NCBI GenBank assembly: GCA_015069205.1
Contig: SVIZ01000006.1
Span: 1 to 64,000 of the forward strand
Length of the DNA: 64,000 bases
DNA from: Oscillospiraceae bacterium
GTDB lineage: Bacteria > Bacillota > Clostridia > Saccharofermentanales > Saccharofermentanaceae
Reading direction: 5' to 3'
A model generated the notes under the pieces. It was not told the origin of the DNA. It saw nothing but the letters and a program-made list of their open reading frames with translations, and made no database searches. The position numbers and the translations under genes are program-made. Positions 15,410 through 24,832 of the stretch are shown one piece after another (position 1 is the stretch's first letter; every line of letters begins with the position of its first letter).

Positions 15410-16387
15410 ATGGCACAGATCAATGCGCAGAGAATGGCATATGTCAGTTCAACAGGCAATGGTTATAAGACCGTGGCATTCTTTTATCCGTCATCTGCTC
15501 CCGAGATAAAAGGCGTTGTCCAGATATGCCACGGAATGGCCGAATACATTGCGCGCTACGAAGAGATGATCGCCGAGCTCAATGAAGCCGGATATCACGT
15601 CTGCGGAATGGATATGCCGGGTCACGGACAGACTTATTTCCTGAACGAGGAGAAGGGCTATCCCAAAGGATATTTCGGAGGCGCGAAAAACAGTTGGCAG
15701 ATGCTCCTGACAGACGAGATGGGACTTCACGAATATGCAGTTGAGAAATTCGGCCGGCAGGGACTTAAATACATTCTCTATGGACACTCAATGGGTTCAT
15801 TTGTCGTAAGGTCGATCTACTCCACTCCAAGATACAACAAGCAGTTCGACGGATATGTATTCTCATCGACAATGGGTCCGAACCCTGCTGTGGGATTCGG
15901 AAAATTCCTAGCAAGCGTTGCCTGTGTTTTCGGAGGGAAGAAGAGAAAGAACCATCTGCTCAACGTCATCGCATTCGGCAGCTACACCAAGCGCATAAAG
16001 AATCCGAAGTCGGGCCTCGACTGGTTGTCCACTGATGAGAACGAAGTCAGAAAGTACGCTGAAGATCCCATGTGCGGATTTACATTTACGAGCGACGGAT
16101 TCAGAACCCTGTTCAGCATAATCTCATTCATGCAGAGCAAGACTGCATATGCACAGTTACCTGACCGCCCGTGTTTCTTTACTTACGGCAGCGAGGATCC
16201 CGTCGGAAGTTACGGAACCGGTGTTGAGAAAGTAATTGCAAAGATGACTGAAGCCGGCGCACATGTAAAGTCAAAGAACTACGGCGCCTACCGTCACGAG
16301 CTTATGAATGAGCCTGATGTAAAAGCGCAGTACTTTAAAGACCTTATTGAATACTTCGACGAAGTACAGATTGCCGCGTTAACCTAA
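15410..16387 (+). CDS. Alpha/beta hydrolase, monoacylglycerol lipase/lysophospholipase-like
   Basis: A 325-residue serine hydrolase. The nucleophile elbow is YGHSMGS (Ser near residue 127). An oxyanion-type segment QICHGMAEYIARYEE near residue 40 and DMPGHGQT near 70 are typical of the Hydrolase_4 (S33) family, and the catalytic His is in RHELMNEP near the C-terminus. Such enzymes cleave monoacylglycerols, lysophospholipids or short esters. There is no signal peptide, so it is cytosolic. GGGAGG lies before the ATG. Its stop codon overlaps the end of the convergent GH31 gene by 9 bases with no terminator between. Confidence 0.88.
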   Translation: MAQINAQRMAYVSSTGNGYKTVAFFYPSSAPEIKGVVQICHGMAEYIARYEEMIAELNEAGYHVCGMDMPGHGQTYFLNEEKGYPKGYFGGAKNSWQMLLTDEMGLHEYAVEKFGRQGLKYILYGHSMGSFVVRSIYSTPRYNKQFDGYVFSSTMGPNPAVGFGKFLASVACVFGGKKRKNHLLNVIAFGSYTKRIKNPKSGLDWLSTDENEVRKYAEDPMCGFTFTSDGFRTLFSIISFMQSKTAYAQLPDRPCFFTYGSEDPVGSYGTGVEKVIAKMTEAGAHVKSKNYGAYRHELMNEPDVKAQYFKDLIEYFDEVQIAALT

Positions 16388-18667
16388 GCTTATCACCAGT
16401 TCGTTGCTTGAGAACTCGATGGAAGTACCGTAGCTGAGCTTCTCAGGTACTGATTCTGACAAGCCTACTACATTGAAGATCCCTGACAAGACAAGTTTCT
16501 TGGTTCCGCCGAGGTTCTGAGTGCGGACTGTGATCTTGTTGCCTGAAACTTCAGCTGTGATGATGCCTGAACCCTGTCCGCCGTCAGCGAAAACTTCGCA
16601 GGCAGCCGTTGATCCGTTGCCGAGACCAAAGCATGAGAATGTGAGGTTATCGAGCAGACCAATACCGGCATTTGAATCGGGTGTTCTGGTAGGAACGATG
16701 GAATTGGGGCGTACAAAAACCGGAACGGTGTTGGGAGATACCTTTCTGGAAATGTAGCGGGGTCCCTGGATCTTCTCGTGAGTCATGAAATCCGTCCAGA
16801 TGCCTGCAGGTATGTAGATCCTGATATTGTCATTTGCAGTCGTTACGGGAGCTACAAGAAGTGACGTACCGAGCATGTATTCGGAATCGAATGCAGCCGC
16901 AGCCGGGTCTCCTGCAAATTCAACAGCCATTGCGCGGATAACGGGTGTACCGTATTTTACGTTTTCGCAAAGACTTGAATAGATGTAAGGAGCAAGGGCT
17001 GTCCTGATGGCAGTGAATGCTTTGACCGAGTCAAGTTTAGCTGCATCTTCCAAGAACTTAAGTGTGCCCGTGAATCTTGCGTGAGGTGCATAAACCGTAT
17101 ATCCGATCCAACGCTCGAAAAGCTTGGGGTCAGTCAGATCTTTTGCGGGGATGTCGATATTAACTCCTCCGAACCCTGTGAGGCCGTATGAGATCGAATT
17201 CTTAACAGCTGCGGAGAGGTCGGAGAAATCAGGTGCAAACTTAGTGTAAATGTTGGTGTAAGGAGCCTGCTGGTCGCCTGAGGAAACGGAGTCGGCAATG
17301 ATGAACGAACCGAGTCGTCCGCGTTCTCTGGATGAGATACCACTGAGATCAGAATTCAGCATTGAAGTATAGTTTGCCAGGCAACCTTTTCTGCCGGAAG
17401 CTTTTTCAAACGTCTCAGAAAGTGAATCCGTGAAATTGGATTCGAATACCGAGAAGCCGTCTCTGGCAAGATTTGAACATGTATTGATGAACCAGCTTCT
17501 TGCATCGGGAACATTAAGATCAAGAAGTGCGACGCCGCCCTTGTCAGCATCACAGAGAACCGCATTTCCGTCAGGAGAGGAAATGAAATAGCCTGCATCT
17601 AAAAGATCTGAATATTCAGGAGCTCTTTCAGAAATAAAAGGATTGATTGAAATACCTATGCTGACACCGAGATCTGATGCTGTTCTGGCAAATCCGATGG
17701 GGTCAGGGAATCTTACTGTATCCCAGGTGAAACCATATGGAGCGTAATCAGGATGCCATGAATTGCCAAGCCAGATCTCGTTTACAGCTACTCCTGAATT
17801 TTTGGCAGTCCTTAATGCATCTATGATGCCCTGTGCCGTCAGAGTATAATCGTCGTCCAGGGCAAGTGAGATTCCTGCAGTGGTATATGAAAGGGCAGGT
17901 GTACGGCCGCCAAGCTGGCTGAAGATCTCAAGAATCTCTGTAAGGGTATCACCGGCGATAATGCTGTATTCAACTTCTTCGCTTTCTGCTTCAAAGCTGA
18001 GTTTACCGTTGTCTGAACCGACATCGAAAGTAACGGGACGGTTCGAATTTACGTACAGACCGTATTTGGAATCTGAAAGGATAAAGGGAACGAATCCCGT
18101 TCCGGGTCTGCTGTCAGCAATATTGCATTTAACTATCTGTCCGTTTCTTACTATGGAAGATCCGGCGCTGCCAAGACCGTAGATCAGTTCTCTTGAACCA
18201 AGATTAAATGAAGCGCCGGTGCAGGCTTCAGGTGATAACACGAAATTGCTCTCGGTACCTGAAGAGGTCTTATAGAAGACCGGCATATTAGCGGTCTGAG
18301 TGCAGAGTTCGTTTCCACAATAAATGAATTTGATGGAAAACGTTTTCTTATTTATATGTGCTTCGAGATGACCTGTCTTGAATGCAAGAGTATCACCAAG
18401 ATCTTCAAGAGTGCCTGTAACAGGAACGAGTTCGATTGCGGAAGTTCCCTTGAAGCGAGGAGTTGCCTGGTGATTGGTCACCTTAACCGTGATCAGGTTA
18501 TTTGCAGGGGAAAAGACCGAGATGGTCATTCTGCCCTTAGTATCTTTGAAAGCACCCTTGCCGCCTGTGAGAGACGGGGAATACTCCTGACATTCACAGC
18601 CGATCTTAAGCGTGTTGTCCTCATAATAGACAGAATCAATCCGGTAAGGTTTTCTTGTAAAGACCAT
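16379..18667 (-). CDS. GH31-family protein lacking canonical catalytic aspartates
   Basis: A 762-residue protein aligned over its length with alpha-xylosidase/alpha-glucosidase enzymes of family GH31: an N-terminal beta-sandwich, a TIM barrel, and C-terminal beta domains (IPAGIWTDFMTHEKIQGPRY). The start at 18667 is used because AGGAGGG precedes it; the frame runs on to 18709. In the stretch LNVPDARSWFINTC, followed by GFSVFESNF, the position of the nucleophile Asp (KTDF in YicI) is Asn411. The segment carrying the acid/base Asp (HWGGD in YicI) reads YTNIYT, and the conserved Arg of ARS is Asp. It is therefore probably a non-catalytic or repurposed GH31 protein. No signal peptide is present. 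Confidence 0.85.
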   Translation of the reverse strand: MVFTRKPYRIDSVYYEDNTLKIGCECQEYSPSLTGGKGAFKDTKGRMTISVFSPANNLITVKVTNHQATPRFKGTSAIELVPVTGTLEDLGDTLAFKTGHLEAHINKKTFSIKFIYCGNELCTQTANMPVFYKTSSGTESNFVLSPEACTGASFNLGSRELIYGLGSAGSSIVRNGQIVKCNIADSRPGTGFVPFILSDSKYGLYVNSNRPVTFDVGSDNGKLSFEAESEEVEYSIIAGDTLTEILEIFSQLGGRTPALSYTTAGISLALDDDYTLTAQGIIDALRTAKNSGVAVNEIWLGNSWHPDYAPYGFTWDTVRFPDPIGFARTASDLGVSIGISINPFISERAPEYSDLLDAGYFISSPDGNAVLCDADKGGVALLDLNVPDARSWFINTCSNLARDGFSVFESNFTDSLSETFEKASGRKGCLANYTSMLNSDLSGISSRERGRLGSFIIADSVSSGDQQAPYTNIYTKFAPDFSDLSAAVKNSISYGLTGFGGVNIDIPAKDLTDPKLFERWIGYTVYAPHARFTGTLKFLEDAAKLDSVKAFTAIRTALAPYIYSSLCENVKYGTPVIRAMAVEFAGDPAAAAFDSEYMLGTSLLVAPVTTANDNIRIYIPAGIWTDFMTHEKIQGPRYISRKVSPNTVPVFVRPNSIVPTRTPDSNAGIGLLDNLTFSCFGLGNGSTAACEVFADGGQGSGIITAEVSGNKITVRTQNLGGTKKLVLSGIFNVVGLSESVPEKLSYGTSIEFSSNELVISLG

Positions 18668-18741
18668 ATTATCCCTCCTAGCGAAAAGCACAGATATAAA
18701 TAAACACAATAATTATATCCAAACTACTAAGCTTAAATTAT

Positions 18742-18770
18742 TTCAAGAATATGACGATTCGCATTATAAT
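18742..18770 (+). promoter_or_regulatory. Promoter of cca, positioned for a leaderless transcript
   Basis: TATAAT at 18765-18770 with a weak -35 (TTCAAG 18742-18747) 17 bases upstream. Transcription would start at about 18777, the first base of the start codon. No Shine-Dalgarno sequence is visible. Confidence 0.6.
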
Positions 18771-18776
18771 TAAGTT

Positions 18777-20165
18777 ATGCTAAACAACGATTCATCTACG
18801 GCGGGAAGGATTCCGCCATATGTATCCGAGATACTCAGACTGATTGAATCCTCCGGTCATAAAGCATTTGTGGCCGGAGGTGCCGTACGTGATATCGTTT
18901 TAGGAAAGACTCCCCACGACTATGACATAGCGACATCCGCCAAGCCGGATGAGACCATAGGCATTTTCGAGAATGCCGGAATCAACTATTACGACAATGC
19001 CGCAAAACACGGCACGGTTACGGCCGTTACATCTGAAGGAGATGTCGAGGTTACGACCTTCAGGGAAGACGGATCGTACTCTGACATGAGAAGACCTGAT
19101 GAAGTCATTTTTAAGACTACGATAGAGGAAGACGTCAGGCGCAGGGATTTCACGATCAACGCCATGTATATGGATTCCGAAGGGAAGATCTACGATCCGG
19201 AAGGCGGACAGGATGACTGCTCCCAAAAACTTATCCGTGCGGTAGGCAATCCCGATGAACGCTTTCATGAGGATGCGCTCAGGATCCTCAGGGCAATAAG
19301 GTTCTGTTCCAGACTCGGCTTTGAGATAGAGCCTGATACGCTTCGCGCAATGGAGTCCCATGCTTATGAATTGAAGAAGATATCAGGCGAGCGTATCGCA
19401 ATGGAACTTACCGGAATAGTTACAGGAAAATATGCTTCCCACGCAATCAGGACAGGATGCGAAGTATTAAGTGTGATCGTTCCTGAGATAGGCGAATGCA
19501 AAGGATTTGAACAGCATTCGAAATACCATGACAGAGATGTTCTTGAGCACACGCTGGATGTGCTGGAACATATTCCATATGTTGAAGGTGAAGGGCGCGA
19601 CCCCGAACTTGCAATGGCTGCGCTTTTCCATGATCTGGGCAAGCCCGCTTGTTTCAGATTAGATGAAGACGGCGTAGGGCACATGAAAGGACATCCCCGT
19701 GTCAGCGAGGAGATCACTCTGAGAGTCCTTAATGAGCTTAAATGTCCGAAGCAGTTTATCAGTAACGTATGTTTACTTGTAAGACTTCATGATACTTATA
19801 TTAAGCCTGACAGGATTCAGGTCCACAAGTTCATGAGCATGTATCCTGAAGAGATCCTGAATAAGCTTAAGATTCTTCAGAGAGCAGATATCCTTGCGCA
19901 TTCTCCTTTGGGTCAAAGTCGGATCAGGAGACTTGAAGAACTGAATTTAATATCTGAAGAATTGAAAAATGCCGGTGCGGTTTTCAAAGTAAAAGATCTG
20001 GATATCGATGGAAAAGATATTATTTCTTTGGGTGTAAAAGAGGGACCTGAAATAGGTGAGATTTTAATTGAGGTTTTTAACAGCTACCTTGAGGAAAAAT
20101 GCCCGAATTCCAAAGAATTTTTGATGACTGAAGCTCAAAAGATCATTTCGAAAAGAACCGTTTAA
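18777..20165 (+). CDS. cca: CCA-adding tRNA nucleotidyltransferase with HD domain
   Basis: A 462-residue class II nucleotidyltransferase that adds or repairs the 3' CCA of tRNA. The head domain has AFVAGGAVRD and the metal motif HDYDIAT (DxD), followed by RRDFTINAMY and the neck/body motifs (EDALRILRAIRFCSRLGF, ERIAMEL). A C-terminal HD domain (AALFHDLGKP, near residue 287) suggests added phosphohydrolase activity, as in several bacterial CCA enzymes. The ATG at 18777 fits the family's N-terminus, and no other Met precedes the catalytic motif. The gene is transcribed away from the GH31 gene. Confidence 0.93.
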   Translation: MLNNDSSTAGRIPPYVSEILRLIESSGHKAFVAGGAVRDIVLGKTPHDYDIATSAKPDETIGIFENAGINYYDNAAKHGTVTAVTSEGDVEVTTFREDGSYSDMRRPDEVIFKTTIEEDVRRRDFTINAMYMDSEGKIYDPEGGQDDCSQKLIRAVGNPDERFHEDALRILRAIRFCSRLGFEIEPDTLRAMESHAYELKKISGERIAMELTGIVTGKYASHAIRTGCEVLSVIVPEIGECKGFEQHSKYHDRDVLEHTLDVLEHIPYVEGEGRDPELAMAALFHDLGKPACFRLDEDGVGHMKGHPRVSEEITLRVLNELKCPKQFISNVCLLVRLHDTYIKPDRIQVHKFMSMYPEEILNKLKILQRADILAHSPLGQSRIRRLEELNLISEELKNAGAVFKVKDLDIDGKDIISLGVKEGPEIGEILIEVFNSYLEEKCPNSKEFLMTEAQKIISKRTV

Positions 20166-20217
20166 TTCTTTGTTACATATTGTTCAAAACATGCTTATAA
20201 ATTCAATATCTTAGAGA

Positions 20218-20247
20218 TTGAATTGTCAAAATTGTGTCCAGTATAAT
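20218..20247 (+). promoter_or_regulatory. Promoter of the pseudopilin gene
   Basis: TTGAAT (20218-20223) and TATAAT (20242-20247) are 18 bases apart. The -35 is inside a 7-bp inverted repeat (ATTCAAT 20201-20207, ATTGAAT 20217-20223) that could be an operator or a weak terminator for cca. Confidence 0.55.
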
Positions 20248-20295
20248 TTGATTATCAGCTAGAATTTATGCTTGATACAAGGGAGTGTGATCTAT

Positions 20296-21219
20296 ATGAC
20301 AAAAATTAGAAAGAGCAGAAGAGGTTTTACCTTACTGGAAATCGTAATTGTTGTTGCGATAATCGTAATTGTTGCCGGTGCCGCATTCCTCGGTGTTACG
20401 GTTACTCTGAAACGTGCAACCGATGCACGCAACCAGCTCAAAGAGAACAATGGTGACAATTTCGAAGTCGATGCAAGAAATGAAATTGAACATTTGAAAG
20501 CAGATCCTAATTTTACACCTATTCAGGAATACACTCCTGAAGGTGAAACTGATGAAGACGACGAAGATGACGACGATGAAGATGACGGTGAAGATGAAGA
20601 AGAAAACGGTGGTGGTTCTGTAAATAATCAGTCGGGTAATAAGAACTCACCTACACCCACACCGACAAATACACCTACGCCTACACCTACAGATACAAAT
20701 ACAAATACGCCTACGCCAAAACCTACAAATACGCCTACACCTAAGCCTACAAATTCGACAAATCCGCATGTTGCTAATACTTATACCGGCACAGATAGTT
20801 CAAATGCACAAGGTAGTAATGTAACCGGTAACCCTTCTGTAAGCCATGATTACTATGATACATGGTATTGGACTGAGGAAAGAGGTTCTTGGTCAGAAAG
20901 AACGTACACAAATACTAAAATACAAACATCGGGAAGTATTTCAGCGAGTGGAAATAGGATTGAAGAAGTAATACTTACAGTTCCTTCAGGAACAACATCG
21001 ATTACTGTAGATAATTGGAAGTATTCAGTTGAACAAATAGACGATACTCACTATCGAATCTGGTACGATGCGCCTAGTAGGAATCAAGATGGTGATAAAA
21101 ACTATATTTACAATCCGCCGGAGACATCCATTAATTACCGTGTTAACGAAGAGTACTCTGATCCGAATATTACTCAAGGTTCAGGTGTAGTTATATCTGA
21201 GTATTCGACATCACAGTAA
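20296..21219 (+). CDS. Type IV pilin-like (pseudopilin) protein with acidic and Thr/Pro-rich linkers
   Basis: The ATG at 20296 is preferred over the upstream TTG (20272) because AGGGAG lies in between. The product has 307 residues. The N-terminus KSRRGFTLLEIVIV is a textbook prepilin leader: basic leader, cleavage after Gly, Glu at +5, hydrophobic helix. Beyond the helix come a strongly acidic stretch of Asp/Glu, a run of TPTP/TPKP repeats that looks like an extended surface linker, and a C-terminal domain rich in Tyr, Trp, Ser and Thr that I do not recognise. No pilus assembly genes (PilB, PilC, PilD) are in the window, so it is an orphan. The last third is more AT-rich than its neighbours. 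Confidence 0.8.
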   Translation: MTKIRKSRRGFTLLEIVIVVAIIVIVAGAAFLGVTVTLKRATDARNQLKENNGDNFEVDARNEIEHLKADPNFTPIQEYTPEGETDEDDEDDDDEDDGEDEEENGGGSVNNQSGNKNSPTPTPTNTPTPTPTDTNTNTPTPKPTNTPTPKPTNSTNPHVANTYTGTDSSNAQGSNVTGNPSVSHDYYDTWYWTEERGSWSERTYTNTKIQTSGSISASGNRIEEVILTVPSGTTSITVDNWKYSVEQIDDTHYRIWYDAPSRNQDGDKNYIYNPPETSINYRVNEEYSDPNITQGSGVVISEYSTSQ

Positions 21220-21230
21220 TAACGTGAAGA

Positions 21231-21289
21231 TATATCAAAATGAATTTGATATAACATAATTAACCAGCCATAAAGTGACATCACTTTAT
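21231..21289. repeat. Two inverted repeats after the pseudopilin gene
   Basis: TATATCAAA (21231-21239) with TTTGATATA (21245-21253), and ATAAAGTGA (21270-21278) with TCACTTTAT (21281-21289), are perfect 9-bp arms. They precede the terminator and may form consecutive hairpins in the 3' end of the transcript. Confidence 0.6.
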
Positions 21290-21308
21290 ATAGATCACCC
21301 TTGAGATG

Positions 21309-21334
21309 GGCTGCTCTTCGGAGCAGCCTTTCTT
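21309..21334 (+). terminator. Intrinsic terminator with TTCG loop
   Basis: GGCTGCTC (21309-21316), tetraloop TTCG, GAGCAGCC (21321-21328), then TTTCTT. It ends the pseudopilin transcript. Confidence 0.85.
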
Positions 21335-21351
21335 GCTTTTGGAAAAAAAGA

Positions 21352-22980
21352 TCAGATTCCGTGGATCTTGCGCTCTGCTTCAAGAAGGGATGCTGCGCAT
21401 TCAGATTTGGGATTTGTCAGGACTTCTGTAGTGATCCCTTCTTCACAGATCTTTCCGCTGTCCATTACGATGACGCGGGGACATATCTGCCTTACGATGT
21501 GAATGTTGTGAGTGATGAGAAGGAATGCAGTGCTGCGTTCCCTGTTGATGTCCGTCATGAGCTTTAAGAGTTCTGCTGATGAGCTTGCATCCAAAGAGGA
21601 GAACGGCTCATCTGCGATGATGAGGGCAGGTTCCTGGATAAGACACATTGCGATTGCGACACGCTGGCGCTGACCGCCCGAGAGTTCTTTCGGGTGGCGC
21701 ATGAGGTATTTCTCGCCGAGGCCGCATTCTTCAAGAACGGCAGTTATTCTGGCGAGAGTCCTGGCTTTTCTTTCGGCTCTTGAGCCTGTGCCGGAAATCA
21801 TTTTCGCTTTTCCGGAAGCCCTTAAAGCTTCTTCCATGTGCCACTTGATCGTGTGGGCGGGGTTCAGGCAGGACACGGGATCCTGGAAGATCGCGCCGAC
21901 GCTTGTGCTCTTTATGTTGACCGTGCCCGAATGAGGCAGGAGACCCAGGAGAGATCTTATGAGCGTTGTTTTGCCGCTGCCCGAACCTCCGATGAGACCC
22001 AGAATCTCATTGGGGAATACTTCGAGTGATACATCGTGAAGGATGTTATTATCGGCGGATCTGTTCTTCGCGCGTTCAAATAAAGACCTGCCATAGCCTG
22101 CTGTTATGTCTTTTGCCGTGAGGACGGGACTCTTTGAATAGTCGACTGTTGCAGGCTCAAAGCCGAGCAGCCTTGTGTCGAGTCTTGCGTTGGTGAGAAG
22201 CTCTGCCGTATAAGTGTTTTTCGGATTGCTCAGGATATCTGAAGCTGTATCCTTGTCGATTATCTTACCGTCTTTCATTACCATGACGCGGTCGCAGAAA
22301 CCTCTTACGGCTGACAGGTCATGAGAGATGAAAAGGATCGTCATGTGAAGCTTGTGGCACAGGTCTTTGAGGAGAGCCAGTATTGATACCGTAGTTACCG
22401 TATCAAGTGATGAAGTCGGTTCGTCGCAGATGAGAAGGCGCGGTTTGAGGAGTGCTGCGCCTGCGATGAGGACTCTCTGTCGCTGGCCGCCTGAAAGCTG
22501 GTGGGGATAACGTCCGCAGATCTCTTCGGCGTTTGTAAAGCCTACTGTCTCAAGCATATCTACGATCGCCTTGTGGCGCTGCTCCGAAGTCGTTGATGTG
22601 TCTTTATGTGCCGTAAGGACTTCTTCTAACTGCTTGCCGCATGTCATGAGAGGGTCCAAAGCCGTCGAAGGCTCCTGGAAGATCATGCCGATGTCTTTGC
22701 CGAGCATCGCACGTCTTGCTTTGGGATTCATGCCAAGAAGGTCCTCGCCGGCAAATTTGATCGAGCCGGAAGTAATGGATGCGGCTTCGGGAAGAAGGCC
22801 TGCGATCGCAAGAGATGTCATGGTCTTTCCGCTGCCGGAGTTGCCTATGAGGCCTAAGATCTCGCCGTCTCTGATGCCAAAGTCGACATCGTCAAGGACG
22901 GGCTTCGGATTGGGATCCTTGCGCGTCGGGAAAGAGAGAGTCAGGTGATGTACTTTAACGATGTGTATATGACGCGGCAT
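21352..22980 (-). CDS. Peptide ABC transporter, fused double ATP-binding protein (DppD-DppF type)
   Basis: A 542-residue protein with two complete ABC ATPase domains in tandem. The first has Walker A GNSGSGKT and signature LSGGQRQRV with Walker B LLICDEPTS. The second has GGSGSGKT, LSGGQRQRV and LIIADEPFS. It energises the import of di- or oligopeptides (or nickel or other solutes of this family) through the two permeases encoded just upstream. I chose ATG at 22980, which overlaps the permease stop (TGATG) with GGAGG 6 bases upstream; a GTG three bases earlier is less well spaced. It is the last gene of the leftward operon. Confidence 0.92.
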   Translation of the reverse strand: MPRHIHIVKVHHLTLSFPTRKDPNPKPVLDDVDFGIRDGEILGLIGNSGSGKTMTSLAIAGLLPEAASITSGSIKFAGEDLLGMNPKARRAMLGKDIGMIFQEPSTALDPLMTCGKQLEEVLTAHKDTSTTSEQRHKAIVDMLETVGFTNAEEICGRYPHQLSGGQRQRVLIAGAALLKPRLLICDEPTSSLDTVTTVSILALLKDLCHKLHMTILFISHDLSAVRGFCDRVMVMKDGKIIDKDTASDILSNPKNTYTAELLTNARLDTRLLGFEPATVDYSKSPVLTAKDITAGYGRSLFERAKNRSADNNILHDVSLEVFPNEILGLIGGSGSGKTTLIRSLLGLLPHSGTVNIKSTSVGAIFQDPVSCLNPAHTIKWHMEEALRASGKAKMISGTGSRAERKARTLARITAVLEECGLGEKYLMRHPKELSGGQRQRVAIAMCLIQEPALIIADEPFSSLDASSSAELLKLMTDINRERSTAFLLITHNIHIVRQICPRVIVMDSGKICEEGITTEVLTNPKSECAASLLEAERKIHGI

Positions 22981-23822
22981 CACTTGCCTCCTTTCGAGAG
23001 GCTGACGCGGAGTCCCTCTGATACGAAGTAGAGACCGAGGATATAGAATATCAGCATGAGCGCGGGGAAGATGACGAGCCAGGGAGCCACGCGGACATAG
23101 GCCTGGGCTTCAGAGAGCATTTTTCCGTAGGATGCTTCAGGCGGTTGTACGCCGAGTCCCAGATAGCTCATTCCGGATTCGAAAAGCGTCATGTTGGCAA
23201 GGCCTATGACGGTGGCCGGAAGGAGCTGCCCCACAAGGTTCGGGAAGATGTGGAACGTCATTATGCGGGCAGGCTTTACGCCCATTACACGCGCGTGCGT
23301 TATATAATCCAATTCCTTTATTTCCATCGTTCCGACTCTGCAGACTCTCGCAAAGGTCGGCGCGAAAACAAGTCCCAAAGCCCAGATAACGTTCGTTACT
23401 GAAGGTCCGAAAACCGCTACTGCGACAAGTGCCAGAAGGATACCCGGGAAGCACATGATGCTGTTGCCCAAAAGCATTATCCCCCTGTCGGTGATGCCGC
23501 CGAAATAGCCTGCAGGAATGCCTGCAACGGTACCGAGAATAAGCGCAATGGCAACGCCTGCGGCAGATATGAATATCGTGTATTTGGATGCGGACATAAC
23601 CCTGGAAAGCACGTCTCTTCCGAGATTGTCCGTTCCGAAAGGGTGCTCAAGGCATGGTGCCATGAGTTTTGAAGCCGCACTTGTTGCGTCAGGCTCATAG
23701 GGCGTCCAGAAGAGTGAGATTATGAATGAGATCACGACAATGCCCAGCAGAATGAGGCCCACTGTGTAAAAAGCGGATGCTTCAGGTGATCTGTTTGCCT
23801 TGTTCTTTGATGCCTGTGACAC
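22980..23822 (-). CDS. Peptide ABC transporter permease, DppC/OppC-like
   Basis: 280 residues with about six membrane segments and the BPD_transp_1 coupling region (ARVCRVGTMEIKELDYITHARVMGVKPARIMTFH, interrupted here only for description). The N-terminal GTDNLGRDVLSRV motif is typical of DppC/OppC. The start is a GTG at 23822 with GGAGG 9 bases upstream. The stop codon of the preceding permease gene overlaps that ribosome binding site. With its partner it forms the membrane channel of the importer. Confidence 0.85.
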   Translation of the reverse strand: MSQASKNKANRSPEASAFYTVGLILLGIVVISFIISLFWTPYEPDATSAASKLMAPCLEHPFGTDNLGRDVLSRVMSASKYTIFISAAGVAIALILGTVAGIPAGYFGGITDRGIMLLGNSIMCFPGILLALVAVAVFGPSVTNVIWALGLVFAPTFARVCRVGTMEIKELDYITHARVMGVKPARIMTFHIFPNLVGQLLPATVIGLANMTLFESGMSYLGLGVQPPEASYGKMLSEAQAYVRVAPWLVIFPALMLIFYILGLYFVSEGLRVSLSKGGK

Positions 23823-23836
23823 TTGCGCGAACCTCC

Positions 23837-24790
23837 TTACTTCAACCTAATCCTCGGATCGGCAATGCTTGCGGCGATGTCGGAAAGGAAGTAAAGGATG
23901 ACTGTTATGAATGCCAGGTAGAAGACTATTCCTGACAGGAGCGGGAAATCACGGCGGTCTATTGCCATCAGGAGGAGACGTCCCAATCCGGGAAGATTGA
24001 AGACCTGCTCTACTATGAGACTTCCGCCCAGGATGTCTGAGAGGATTATTGAAATAATCGTGATCGACGAGACGTTTGAATTCGGGAGAACATGGCGTAC
24101 GAGGATCTTCAGGTCCGAAAGGCCGTGGCTCTTTGATGTGCGCACATAGTCTGATGTGCGTTGCTCGATTATTGAAGATCTCAGGAACTTAAAACTCATA
24201 GCGATCTTCGGAAGTGCGATGGCAAAAGAAGGCAGCAGGAGACAGCCCACATATCCCAAAAAGTCGTCGGAGGGACTTACATAATTTCCTACCGTTATGA
24301 GCGAGAAGACGGATCCTGCCAGAAGGATGAGCAGAAGCGATGCGGCATAAGGCGGAATTGCGAAAAGAATATGGCCGATGACGGAGCATATCTGGTCGCC
24401 CAGACGGCCCGGTTTACGGGCGCTTACGACTGCAAGGGGATATGAGATGATGATTACCATGAGCATGGCGATCGCGCTCATTCCAATAGTTACGGGAAGC
24501 CTCTGGCTGATGAGCTCTGATACGCTCATGTTAAATGCATAGGATGTTCCGGGCTTGAATGTGATGATGCCAAAAAGCCAGGAACCGTATCTTGCGATAA
24601 GGGGCTTATCAAGGCCCATCTGTGCACGGAGCAGGTTTACCTGTGCTTCGGAAGCATTGGGGCCGAGCATTATTCTTGCGGCATCGCCCGGGATGATCGA
24701 GAAGGCAGCAAAAACGAGCAATGACACTACGAAAAGTGTCAGTATGAGTTCAATGAATTTACCGATAAAGTATCCGGCTTTGCTCTTCAA
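23837..24790 (-). CDS. Peptide ABC transporter permease, DppB/OppB-like
   Basis: About 317 residues with six membrane segments, the family N-terminus (GKFIELILTLFVVSLLVF, IIPGDAA) and the conserved ATP-binding-protein docking loop near residue 220 (SSIIEQRTSDYVRTSKSHG). The frame reaches back to a TTG at 24850, but that codon lies upstream of the -10 box of the predicted promoter. A TTG at 24790 is preceded by GGGGAG and gives the standard N-terminus, so I use it. It is the first permease of the importer. Confidence 0.82.
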   Translation of the reverse strand: MKSKAGYFIGKFIELILTLFVVSLLVFAAFSIIPGDAARIMLGPNASEAQVNLLRAQMGLDKPLIARYGSWLFGIITFKPGTSYAFNMSVSELISQRLPVTIGMSAIAMLMVIIISYPLAVVSARKPGRLGDQICSVIGHILFAIPPYAASLLLILLAGSVFSLITVGNYVSPSDDFLGYVGCLLLPSFAIALPKIAMSFKFLRSSIIEQRTSDYVRTSKSHGLSDLKILVRHVLPNSNVSSITIISIILSDILGGSLIVEQVFNLPGLGRLLLMAIDRRDFPLLSGIVFYLAFITVILYFLSDIAASIADPRIRLK

Positions 24791-24832
24791 ACCCCATTCT
24801 CCCCAATCTCTAAATTCTATAAATAGAAGATT

